7,351 nt of DNA from an uncultured Syntrophobacteraceae bacterium (GCA_937889795.1 CALBZH010000115.1:1-7351), one strand, 5' to 3'; positions 1 to 6,650 are shown, counted from the first letter of the stretch. Notes: generated from the letters alone by a model not told the origin. Numbers and translations: made by a program.

Positions 1-1624
1 CCCGCCGCTCAATCTCGTAGTCAAAGAGAATCCGCGTGCCCGAGCCCCCTTGCCGATTGATGAAGGCAACGTCGGAGCGTGTGAGATCTTCGATGCCAAG
101 GATGTTTTTGGGATTGCCCCGCTGCAGGAGAAAACCCTGCTGACGCTTGGCAAGTTGAAGCAAACGGACTGGCGTTCCCGGCAGATACCGCTCGATGTAC
201 GAAAAATTGTAGCCTCCCGTCTCCGTTTCGAGCAGGTGAGATCCGGCCAGGTGCGTTTGCCCCCTGCGCACGGCCATGAGTCCTCCCAGACTGCCCACGT
301 TGCTCGACGAGAGGTGGATGCGGCTGTCGTGTCGCTTCAATTCGTTGGCCAGCACGTCGATCGTGTTGTCGTGACTCCCGATCATAATGACCGTGTGATC
401 CAAGTCTTCCGCCGGTCTAAGGAGCCGGATGCGTACCGTTTGACCAACATCAATCCCTTCAAGATCTTGAGGCACCTGCAGGATTCCGTCAGCACGCGTG
501 AGAGACGTGATGACCCCGGCGCCCCGCTGGAGCGGCATGGCGATCAGCTTTCCCTGAACGCGTCCGAGGATAACGCGAAGAAACTCTTCGAGGCCCAGCT
601 TCGAGGGCATCTTCCGTCCCAGGGTGGCCTCCACCTCGGTGGGCACAGGGACGGGAATCCCCTGCAACCGGTACAGGAGTGGCCGCACGAATTGCTCGAA
701 CGCCATGATGGCCGACACCGGATAACCGGGAATTCCAACAACCGGCTTGCCCCTCACCAGACCAAGCACGGTGGGCTTGCCCGGCATCATCGTAACCCCA
801 TGCACCAGAACCTCGCCACGCTCGTCAATGATGGACGATGTGTAATCCTCGGACCCGGCCGACGACCCAGCATTGACCAGAATGACGTCCACGTCCGACG
901 CAGCCGCTTTGCTGAGCATTCCCCGCAGGGTTTCAAGGTCATCCAGCACCGGCTCCTGCAAATGGGGCTCTCCGCCGCACTCCGCCACCATTCCCGCCAG
1001 CACGGCACCGTTGAACTCGACGATCTGTCCAGGCGAGGCGGTTGCGGCTCGATTCGCCGGCACCAGCTCCGTTCCCGTCGGCTGGATCCACACCTTAGGC
1101 CGACACACAACGGGGACCTCGGTCACCCCGGCCGCGAGGAGCGCACCAATATCGGCCGGGCGCAAGACGTGCTGCTGCGGAAGCAGGAGCTCACCCGCGA
1201 CAATGTCCTCGCCAACCTTTCTGACGTGCTGCCAGGGAAAAGCCGCGGACCGGATTTCGATCACGCCTTCGGAAACCGGCTCGACCTGCTCGATCATGAT
1301 GACAGCATCGGTATTGGGCGGAATCGCGTCGCCGGTGTCTACCGCGAATGCCTCACGGCCGACCCGCAGCCGGAAAGGCTCCGAATCACTAGCCCCGAAG
1401 GTGCGCTTGGCGCTGACCGCGTAGCCATCCATCGCCGCTCCATGGTAATGGGGCACGGACTGGCATGCGATGATCGGCCGTGCCGTTACGCGGCGCAGGG
1501 CCTCCACCGTGAGAACCGTCTCCTCGTGCCAGCCCGGTTCAGCGGTGCGCTCCCTCCAGAGGCGGCGGGCCTCATCCAACGTCTTCATTTTCAGATAAAT
1601 GTTCCGCTTCGGCTTCTCACTCAT
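1..1624 (-). CDS. moeA: Molybdopterin molybdotransferase MoeA fused to a C-terminal PBP-like domain (3' end cut by window edge)
   Basis: MoeA-type enzymes insert molybdate into adenylylated molybdopterin in the cytoplasm, the last step of Mo-cofactor synthesis. I translated the minus strand from the ATG at 1624; it stays open for 541 codons to the window edge with no stop. MoeA hallmarks seen, in order: AAMDGYAV (63-70), DTGDAIPPNTDAVIMIE (96-112), PTGTELV (182-188), a molybdopterin-binding core NAGSSAGSEDY (251-261), and GIPGYPVSA (297-305). MoeA domain IV follows at about 325-402. From about 410 begins a second domain with GSHDNTIDVLANEL, GGLMAVRRGQTHLAGSHLLE and FINRQGGSGTR, typical of the PBP-like (periplasmic binding protein fold) domain fused to MoeA in some anaerobes and Nitrospirota. 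That domain may sense molybdate or tungstate or a cofactor, but this is inference. Its ATG overlaps the upstream gene's stop by 8 nt, so translation is probably coupled. Roughly 100 residues are probably missing beyond the edge. Confidence 0.9.
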   Translation of the reverse strand, partial: MSEKPKRNIYLKMKTLDEARRLWRERTAEPGWHEETVLTVEALRRVTARPIIACQSVPHYHGAAMDGYAVSAKRTFGASDSEPFRLRVGREAFAVDTGDAIPPNTDAVIMIEQVEPVSEGVIEIRSAAFPWQHVRKVGEDIVAGELLLPQQHVLRPADIGALLAAGVTEVPVVCRPKVWIQPTGTELVPANRAATASPGQIVEFNGAVLAGMVAECGGEPHLQEPVLDDLETLRGMLSKAAASDVDVILVNAGSSAGSEDYTSSIIDERGEVLVHGVTMMPGKPTVLGLVRGKPVVGIPGYPVSAIMAFEQFVRPLLYRLQGIPVPVPTEVEATLGRKMPSKLGLEEFLRVILGRVQGKLIAMPLQRGAGVITSLTRADGILQVPQDLEGIDVGQTVRIRLLRPAEDLDHTVIMIGSHDNTIDVLANELKRHDSRIHLSSSNVGSLGGLMAVRRGQTHLAGSHLLETETGGYNFSYIERYLPGTPVRLLQLAKRQQGFLLQRGNPKNILGIEDLTRSDVAFINRQGGSGTRILFDYEIERR

Positions 1625-2105
1625 TTCCGGAGCCCTCCCTGAGCGCTTCTATCTTTTCCAGCCATTCTTCCCCGTTCACCCCCGACCAGCTCGCAACTCG
1701 ATCGGTGTTGTCGACGCCGCGGTAGTGCACGCGCAATCGTCTCGAGCTCAGACGCGTACCGGTCGCGCTGCCTTTGGTCTCCACGGCGGTGATTCGCTCC
1801 AGGGGGATGCGCAGGTCGACCGGACGCTGAGTGGGTCTGAAATAAAGGCCGTCTTCAGTGAGCACCAAGACCCCCACGCCGCGCCATTGACCGTCCCACT
1901 CCCTCCGCAGACTGCGCAAGCGCGCTTTCGTAGCGAATAGCACAATGGGGATTCCATGCAGCAAAGACCGTATCTCATACAATGCAGCCCTTTCCGCGCT
2001 CTTGCGAAGCGCACGGATCAGGAAGAGTACCGGTACAATGACTGCGATACCACACCCCCCCACCAGGAGGATTCCGGTCCAGAAATCTGAGTTACCCATC
2101 GGCAT
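1617..2105 (-). CDS. Small membrane-anchored protein with a PH/GRAM-like C-terminal domain, coupled to moeA
   Basis: A 162-residue protein that I do not recognise as a named family. One strongly hydrophobic segment lies at about residues 10-31, followed by RALRKSAER, so the positive-inside rule puts the C-terminus in the cytoplasm. Residues about 76-156 alternate short beta-like segments (VGVLVLTEDGLYFR, LRIPLERITAVE, RRLRVHYRG) and end in an amphipathic helix (GEEWLEKIEALRE). That pattern resembles bacterial PH or GRAM-like domains; the fold call is inference. Its TGA (1619-1617) overlaps the moeA ATG (1624-1622), so the two are one transcription unit. The start is uncertain. A stop sits directly upstream of the ATG at 2105, so only 2105 or 2099 (or later) is possible. 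The nearest Shine-Dalgarno (GGAG, 2124-2121) is 15 or 21 nt away, which is long. Confidence 0.7.
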   Translation of the reverse strand: MPMGNSDFWTGILLVGGCGIAVIVPVLFLIRALRKSAERAALYEIRSLLHGIPIVLFATKARLRSLRREWDGQWRGVGVLVLTEDGLYFRPTQRPVDLRIPLERITAVETKGSATGTRLSSRRLRVHYRGVDNTDRVASWSGVNGEEWLEKIEALREGSGNE

Positions 2106-2321
2106 GCATCATGTTGTGCTCTCCGCAGGTGATCGAAACCCCCCGGCACGTTCTAATGATTCTTTGACTCAGCCCCACGCGCAGTTTCGGATTCTCTTTT
2201 ATCCTAACCATTGCTATCTGTGAACCCGAAAGGGACCTAATACTTGTGTGGCGACCTTCTCCGGAACTGTCTCTCCTGTAGGCCTCGAAGCCAGAGCCGT
2301 GGCCCATTCAGCCGTTTCGCC

Positions 2322-2350
2322 TTGACAACACCAGGGATCGATGCTTTCCT
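2322..2350 (+). promoter_or_regulatory. Possible sigma-70 promoter for the CxxC small-protein gene
   Basis: A perfect -35 hexamer TTGACA lies at 2322-2327, with TTTCCT (3 of 6 matches to TATAAT) at 2345-2350 after 17 bp. Transcription would start about 65 nt upstream of the gene. The -10 is weak, so this is tentative. Confidence 0.25.
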
Positions 2351-2410
2351 GTAGCACCGTCCAGGCTGCCTCTGATGGAGGAGCGGCTTCAGGCGATCGC
2401 GTACCTGAAT

Positions 2411-2415
2411 GAGGA
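2411..2415 (+). promoter_or_regulatory. Ribosome binding site favouring a TTG start at 2422
   Basis: GAGGA at 2411-2415 abuts the in-frame ATG at 2416, too close to serve it. It lies 6 nt before the in-frame TTG at 2422, a normal distance. This argues that the gene starts at TTG 2422, two codons inside the ATG reading. Confidence 0.45.
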
Positions 2416-2421
2416 ATGCGT

Positions 2422-2805
2422 TTGAACGAGAAGACCTATAAAGACAAAATGAGGGTGCCTCTGGGCCTCGCACTGGCCCTTTTTATCCTTTTGGTAACCT
2501 CCTCGGTCCCCCTTTGCCATACCTGCCATCACCACAGGCTCGCCTTGCCCGGCACCGTCGTTTCGCCGGGAGCCACCCCCAGCGTCTATCCTTCGGCCGA
2601 TTCCGAGGTTGAAGCGGACCGGCCGTGTCTGGCATGCCTGTTCCTCAATGCCATCAACGCGAGTCAAATTTCATTCTTTCTTCTGGTCATTACGCTGGGA
2701 CGAATCCTTGGCCTTAGGGGCCAGGCACCCGGTGAGGGGATCATTCCTCGCTTTGCTGGCTTCACTCTCCAAACGCGGGGTCCCCCCTGCCAATCTAGTA
2801 TCTGA
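2422..2805 (+). CDS. Small membrane or secreted protein with two CxxC motifs and a His cluster (DUF2946-like layout)
   Basis: The product is 127 residues from TTG 2422, or 129 from ATG 2416; numbering here uses the ATG. A basic N-terminus (KTYKDKMR) precedes a hydrophobic segment at about 14-33, read as a signal peptide or anchor. Directly after it comes CHTCHHH (34-40), a possible metal or heme site. A Pro/Ser-rich linker leads to CLACLFLNAI (71-80) and a second hydrophobic stretch (about 82-98). The protein ends with RGPP (121-124), then CQSSI. A second Cys pair before a hydrophobic helix plus a terminal R-G/A-PP is reminiscent of small DUF2946-type proteins, some of which sit near copper-handling genes; I cannot confirm membership. 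Function is unknown; metal binding outside the cytoplasmic membrane is an inference. It lies 138 bp before mltD on the same strand and could share a transcript with it. Confidence 0.6.
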   Translation: MNEKTYKDKMRVPLGLALALFILLVTSSVPLCHTCHHHRLALPGTVVSPGATPSVYPSADSEVEADRPCLACLFLNAINASQISFFLLVITLGRILGLRGQAPGEGIIPRFAGFTLQTRGPPCQSSI

Positions 2806-2839
2806 GCGAATCCTCGGCTCGGCAGTTCGGGGCAGGACA

Positions 2840-2867
2840 TTGCCGGTGCCTTACCACTCGATATTCT
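2840..2867 (+). promoter_or_regulatory. Possible weak promoter upstream of mltD
   Basis: TTGCCG (2840-2845) and TATTCT (2862-2867) are separated by 16 bp, each matching 4 of 6 consensus bases. The start of transcription would leave a leader of about 70 nt before the ATG at 2944. A perfect TTGACA at 2890-2895 lacks a -10 at proper distance and seems a worse candidate. Confidence 0.2.
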
Positions 2868-2928
2868 CACGCTTTCTTTCAAGTTAGCTTTGACAAGGTC
2901 ACAGACAGGCTCCGTCTGTTACGAAGAA

Positions 2929-2934
2929 AAGGAG
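2929..2934 (+). promoter_or_regulatory. Ribosome binding site setting the mltD start at 2944
   Basis: AAGGAG at 2929-2934 lies 9 nt before the ATG at 2944. The frame is open further upstream to a TTG at 2890. However, only the 2944 start has this site and also places the signal sequence at the N-terminus. Confidence 0.8.
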
Positions 2935-2943
2935 ATACTGCCT

Positions 2944-4410
2944 ATGATGAATCGCTCATACCTTTATTGGTCGGTTCTCGGATGTGCTCTGGCTGTCGCT
3001 GCGGGATGCAGCACGGCGACTTCCCAAAAATCAGCATCTATGGATCGCCCTGCTCGCTCCACGGCAGCGCTCATGTCGGCACATGGTCAGGGCTCGTCGG
3101 ACGATTCGAAATCCGAGCTGAGCATTCCTGAGCAGCCAGCAATCGAGACGTGGGTTCGGAGCTTTTCAGGCCGAAGCCACAAGTCGTTTCAGACCCAGCT
3201 CGATCGTTCGACCCAATATGTGAAGCCTGCCCAGGATATTTTCGCAGGGCGCGGCCTGCCCAAAGACCTCGTCTACGTTGCTCTGGTCGAGAGTGGATTC
3301 ACCCCCAAAGCACGTTCCAAGGCGAAGGCCGTGGGCATGTACCAGTTTATTCCGGACACAGGGAGACGGTTTGGACTTGAGCAAAATCAGTGGATCGACG
3401 AACGATGTCATCCAATGAAGGCGGCTCGAGCTGCCGCAGATTACCTTTCCGCTCTTTATGATCAGTTCGGCTCTTGGCCATTGGCCCTCGCGGCATACAA
3501 CTGCGGAGAAAGGGCGGTTCAATCCACGCTCGATCGCAGCGGCCTCAAGACCTTCTGGGAGCTGGCCAGCAACGGTTATCTGCCTTCCGAAACCCGTGAT
3601 TATGTTCCAAAAGTGCTCGCTACGGTCAAAATCGTGCGGAGCCCTCAACGCTATGGGTTTCACCTTGGTCCCGTACGGCACATTGCGAAGCAGCCGACCG
3701 TTTCAGTTCCTGGCGGCGTCAAGCTGTCCTGGGTCGGCAAACAGATTGGCGTTTCCGAAGATGCCCTTCAAAACTGCAATCCTGAGCTCTGTAAACCCGT
3801 AACGCCGCCCGGATGTACCTCTTACAATCTTTGCCTTCCAGAAGGAACCGGGGAAGGTGTGCTTGCATCCCTTGTCGAGCGTGCCGAAGAGGAGCAACGG
3901 GAGGCGTTCGCAAAGACTTCTTCTTCGTCTTCATCGAATGGCGACTCTTCCAACGGGGCCCAGCGCACTGATTCTCATCAGAGCGTGGCCCGGAAGAACA
4001 GCTCTCCCAAAGAGCGGGTAGCCGCGAACGTCAGAAGCTCATCGCATTCCTCCAAGACAGCACCGGCGACCAAGGTCACCGCCGCCGGCAACGCTGGCGC
4101 GAAGGCGCGTGGCTCCAGCACCAAGGAAGCAAAGGAAACAAGAGAGGCGAAAGGCAAGTCCTCCCCGAGTCAGGTTGCCTTGAACAAGGCCCCTGGCGCC
4201 AAACCGAAGAGCCCTGAAGCCGCGCAGGCTGGAAAACGGCAGTCGGCTTCCGTGGAGGGAAAAGCGCGTATCGCCGCAAAGGCGCCCGCAATTCAAAACA
4301 GTCCAAGCCCGAGTCAGAAGGCTGCATCCTCGCCTCGCATCGTTGTGGCTTCCAACGATCAGGACAAGCTCGCTTCGAAGAAAGCCCAGAAGAAGAAAGA
4401 GAAGCCTTAA
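2944..4410 (+). CDS. mltD: MltD-type membrane-bound lytic murein transglycosylase lipoprotein with a basic low-complexity tail
   Basis: Lytic transglycosylases cleave the MurNAc-GlcNAc bond of peptidoglycan, forming 1,6-anhydroMurNAc, in the periplasm. The product is 488 residues from ATG 2944. A lipoprotein signal ends at VAAGC, so Cys22 is the likely lipid-bearing residue. The SLT domain spans about 92-235: GLPKDLVYVALVESGF with probable catalytic Glu116, GMYQFIPDTGRRFGL (131-145) and LALAAYNCGE (180-189), as in MltD. At about 252-300 a LysM-like or MltD-specific module follows. It carries four cysteines (278, 283, 291, 297), unusual for LysM and perhaps disulfide-bonded. Residues about 325-488 are Ser/Lys/Ala-rich, probably disordered, ending KKAQKKKEKP; this tail is much more basic than in E. 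coli MltD and may bind cell-wall polymers (inference). The gene converges on the ClC gene. Confidence 0.9.
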   Translation: MMNRSYLYWSVLGCALAVAAGCSTATSQKSASMDRPARSTAALMSAHGQGSSDDSKSELSIPEQPAIETWVRSFSGRSHKSFQTQLDRSTQYVKPAQDIFAGRGLPKDLVYVALVESGFTPKARSKAKAVGMYQFIPDTGRRFGLEQNQWIDERCHPMKAARAAADYLSALYDQFGSWPLALAAYNCGERAVQSTLDRSGLKTFWELASNGYLPSETRDYVPKVLATVKIVRSPQRYGFHLGPVRHIAKQPTVSVPGGVKLSWVGKQIGVSEDALQNCNPELCKPVTPPGCTSYNLCLPEGTGEGVLASLVERAEEEQREAFAKTSSSSSSNGDSSNGAQRTDSHQSVARKNSSPKERVAANVRSSSHSSKTAPATKVTAAGNAGAKARGSSTKEAKETREAKGKSSPSQVALNKAPGAKPKSPEAAQAGKRQSASVEGKARIAAKAPAIQNSPSPSQKAASSPRIVVASNDQDKLASKKAQKKKEKP

Positions 4411-4535
4411 GCGATGGGCAACAAGTGAGCGTTCCATTGACCACGTCGCCAGGCGCTCTGCCTGCGAATATGCCTTTGCCACGCACCTTGGGCCCTTAGG
4501 ATGGTGCGGCGGTAGTTCTGCACCTGCGCAAGATC

Positions 4536-4613
4536 GATGCTAGATGCCAGATTCCGGATGCGAGATGGAATGAACGCCCAGCCTCTTGGATCCGGCATCG
4601 AGCGTCTGGCATC
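4536..4613. repeat. Facing arrays of 7-bp repeats forming an imperfect inverted repeat
   Basis: Plus strand 4536-4570 reads as five contiguous heptamers: GATGCTA, GATGCCA, GATTCCG, GATGCGA, GATGGAA. After an 8-bp centre (4571-4578), the minus strand from 4613 to 4579 reads five more: GATGCCA, GACGCTC, GATGCCG, GATCCAA, GAGGCTG. The two arrays face each other and can pair in more than one register. The longest perfect arms are GATGCCAGA (4543-4551) with TCTGGCATC (4605-4613), and CCGGAT (4554-4559) with ATCCGG (4590-4595). It sits between convergent genes, where a bidirectional transcript-end hairpin or a REP-like extragenic element would be expected. No T-run follows, so a classic intrinsic terminator is not shown. 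Confidence 0.75.
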
Positions 4614-4648
4614 ACGTCCGTATGATTCATGACTTCCGCCGTGCTGTT

Positions 4649-4683
4649 CTTCCCTGAGATTGCTAGGCTTCCCTGAGATTGCT
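4649..4683. repeat. 16-bp tandem direct repeat (period 19) spanning the ClC stop codon
   Basis: CTTCCCTGAGATTGCT occurs at 4649-4664 and again at 4668-4683, separated by AGG. On the minus strand the junction between the copies forms the TAG stop (4665-4663) of the ClC gene. Because 19 is not a multiple of three, the second copy lies in another frame. With one unit removed, the ClC frame would run on for about 80 codons to a TAA at 4409-4407. Confidence 0.9.
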
Positions 4684-6456
4684 GATCTCCCGGTGATAGG
4701 CTTCCATGAGATCCTCCAGACGAAGGATTCCGAGCAGGCCACTTTCCATGTCGATGATCGGGATCTGCCCATACCCCGTCCGCAAGAACACAACCAACGC
4801 ATCGTAGAGGTTATCCCCCATCTCGACCGACACGGGAGGAGAAACGAGGTCGTCCAGCACCAGCAAATCCGCGATGTCTTCTTCAAAAATCACTTCCCTG
4901 AGGTCGCGCACCGCGAGAATCCCGCGTAAACGGTAGTCCTCGTTTACAACGGGGAAGAACGATTCCGGGGTCAACGTGAACAGCTTTTTGAACTGCCCGA
5001 AGGACATGTCCGCGGGCAGGACCGCAACCGACGCATCCTTCCGGTAGACGTCTCTAACCCTCATGGTTTCCAGTAGATTGACGATCGTGTCCGAACGGTG
5101 GGCTGGGGAGTGGAATTTGTTCAGAACCTGTTTCTCGTACAGACTCCAACGCTGAGAGAGGAGGATGGCTATAACGGACGCAAACATCAGGGGAACGACG
5201 AGACCGTATCCACCGGTCATTTCACACACCATGAGGAGCGCACCGATCGGTGCCTTGGCAACACCGGCGAAAAAAGCGCCCATCCCCACCAATGCAAAAG
5301 CGCCGGGGTGAGTCACAATGGAGGGAAACCACTGGTGACTGAGCTGTCCCACGGCTCCCCCGAGCATCGCACCGATAAAAAGCGAGGGGCCAAAGACTCC
5401 TCCGCTCCCACCGGATGAGATCGTGAAGGATGTCGCCAGGATCTTCACCGCAGCAATCGCAAACAGCAACGGGACCGACAGCTCTCCCCTCAAGGCTTGT
5501 TGGATGATGCCGTAGCCGCCGCTCAAAACCTGCGGTGTCCAAAGCCCGACGATTCCGACCATCAGGCCGCCCAAGGCGGGGATGAACATCTTCTTGAAAG
5601 CGATCTTTCGAAAGAAGGCATCTCGCAACCCATAAAACACTTTGACATACGCATAGCCGAAGGGGACACAAATCAAGGCGAGGATGCCGTAAAAGGCCAG
5701 CTCGAGGGGATTCCAGAATCGAGCCGGGCCAATCTCGAATATGGGCTCATGCCCAAAGATCGCCGTGAAAATAGCGTAGCCCGTAACGGACGCGATGATG
5801 CACAGGATGATCCCCTCCGCCTCAAAGTCTTCACGGTACAACACTTCAACCGCTGTCAAGGCACCTCCTAAAGGCGCTCGGAAGATCGCTCCCAAGCCGG
5901 CGGCACATCCGGCGAGAAGCAGCAAGCGTCTCTCCCGGGCGCTCAGGCCAAGGGTGCGCCCGACCCACGAGCCGATTCCGGCTCCTATCTGAGCGATGGG
6001 CCCCTCTCGGCCCGCGCTGCCGCCGGTTGCCAAGGTGATGACCGAAGCAATGCCTTTGATGAACGGCACGCGGGTTCTGATGTACCCACCCTTGTTGTGG
6101 AAGGCATCAATAAAGGCGTCGGTTCCATGCCCTTCGGCTTCTGGTGCCCAGGTGTACACGATGAATCCCGAGAGCAGGCCGCCTATGGCTGGCAGGAGAC
6201 AGAGAACCCACTGGCGAAAGGGCGTATCGGACACCAGATCGACCAGATGCTCGCCGGTTGGCTTGACCATCTGGTAGCCGGCAAGCACCTCCATGCAGAA
6301 AAACGTGGTCCATTCCAGAAGGAAAAACACCACGCAGGCCATCAAACCGCTCAGAATGCCAACTGCCACGCTCAAAACGCTCCAGCGGACGGTACGTTGC
6401 TTCTTCAGACGAGCCAGTAGCGCCAATGCCTCGGTTTGACAGGGAAACCGTATCAA
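4663..6456 (-). CDS. ClC-family chloride channel/transporter with two C-terminal CBS domains
   Basis: An integral inner-membrane protein of 597 residues that moves chloride or a related anion; the family forms homodimers with one pore per subunit. Selectivity motifs seen: GHGTD (109-113, where CLC-ec1 has GSGIP), GREGP (149-153) with gating Glu151, and GGSGGVFGP (349-357). GYGLVVPLM (416-424) lies in the last membrane region. At the position of the internal proton glutamate of CLC-ec1 (Glu203, in IIEEM) this protein has TAVEVLYR, that is Val205. Valine there is typical of CLC channels, so it may be a passive channel or an uncoupled carrier rather than an H+ antiporter (inference). The tail holds two CBS domains (about 465-522 and 535-592), usually adenine-nucleotide sensors. 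The start is TTG, supported by AAGGAG 8 nt upstream. The stop arises in a tandem duplication. Confidence 0.92.
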   Translation of the reverse strand: MIRFPCQTEALALLARLKKQRTVRWSVLSVAVGILSGLMACVVFFLLEWTTFFCMEVLAGYQMVKPTGEHLVDLVSDTPFRQWVLCLLPAIGGLLSGFIVYTWAPEAEGHGTDAFIDAFHNKGGYIRTRVPFIKGIASVITLATGGSAGREGPIAQIGAGIGSWVGRTLGLSARERRLLLLAGCAAGLGAIFRAPLGGALTAVEVLYREDFEAEGIILCIIASVTGYAIFTAIFGHEPIFEIGPARFWNPLELAFYGILALICVPFGYAYVKVFYGLRDAFFRKIAFKKMFIPALGGLMVGIVGLWTPQVLSGGYGIIQQALRGELSVPLLFAIAAVKILATSFTISSGGSGGVFGPSLFIGAMLGGAVGQLSHQWFPSIVTHPGAFALVGMGAFFAGVAKAPIGALLMVCEMTGGYGLVVPLMFASVIAILLSQRWSLYEKQVLNKFHSPAHRSDTIVNLLETMRVRDVYRKDASVAVLPADMSFGQFKKLFTLTPESFFPVVNEDYRLRGILAVRDLREVIFEEDIADLLVLDDLVSPPVSVEMGDNLYDALVVFLRTGYGQIPIIDMESGLLGILRLEDLMEAYHREISNLREA

Positions 6457-6464
6457 AGCGTCTT

Positions 6465-6470
6465 CTCCTT
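6465..6470 (-). promoter_or_regulatory. Ribosome binding site supporting the TTG start of the ClC gene
   Basis: The minus strand reads AGGAGAAGGAG just upstream, and AAGGAG (6470-6465) is 8 nt from the TTG at 6456-6454. No in-frame ATG lies nearby: the first internal Met is residue 39, inside the first membrane helix, so the TTG start is preferred. Confidence 0.75.
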
Positions 6471-6621
6471 CTCCTGCAATGCTGATGATCCCTCAGAGCT
6501 TCATGAACCGCTCAAGCCCCGAATACCCAATACACCGAATTAGTCAAATAGAAACTTGTCAATTCGGGCATGTCGTTTGGTCGCTGCCTGATAACTCCAG
6601 CAAGTAGTCCGCAACTCATGA

Positions 6622-6650
6622 TTGACTCGCACCCGATATAGACATATCCT
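6622..6650 (+). promoter_or_regulatory. Candidate sigma-70 promoter for the PHP-domain gene
   Basis: TTGACT (6622-6627, 5 of 6 matches) and TATCCT (6645-6650, 4 of 6) are separated by the ideal 17 bp. Transcription would begin near 6657, giving a leader of about 113 nt. A second, poorer pair is TTGGCA (6719-6724) with TAAAGT (6744-6749), 19 bp apart. Confidence 0.4.

Larger units (their letters stand above)
2106..2421. other. Divergent intergenic region
   Basis: These 316 bp separate the minus-strand small membrane gene from the plus-strand CxxC protein and should hold promoters for both. On the plus strand I see one good -35 hexamer (2322-2327). On the minus strand I find no convincing sigma-70 pair. 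The short ORFs in all frames look like shadows. No tRNA, large repeat or terminator is evident; only the tiny CCCGAAAGGG hairpin at 2225-2234. Confidence 0.5.

Noticed and set aside
50..1642. A 530-codon plus-strand open frame opposite moeA
   Set aside because: It lies antisense to a clear MoeA reading, contains no recognisable domain, and its composition (Arg/His/Leu-rich) is typical of a shadow frame of a GC-rich gene.
2221..2260. A CCCGAAAGGG stem near TTCA-like bases resembling a tRNA arm
   Set aside because: No acceptor stem, anticodon arm or CCA-compatible end can be laid out around it on either strand.
2889..2919. Perfect TTGACA (2890-2895) and the 6-bp inverted repeat ACAGAC/GTCTGT (2901-2906 / 2914-2919) before mltD
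   Set aside because: No -10 hexamer sits 16-18 bp downstream of the TTGACA, and the hairpin is short with no T-run, so neither a promoter nor a terminator can be supported.
3166..3681. A 171-codon minus-strand open frame inside mltD
   Set aside because: It is fully antisense to the catalytic SLT domain, has no recognisable motif, and is best explained as a shadow.
4482..4508. CGCACC/GGTGCG inverted repeat after mltD as an intrinsic terminator
   Set aside because: The stem is only 6 bp with a 15-nt loop and no following T-run; rho-independent termination is not supported.
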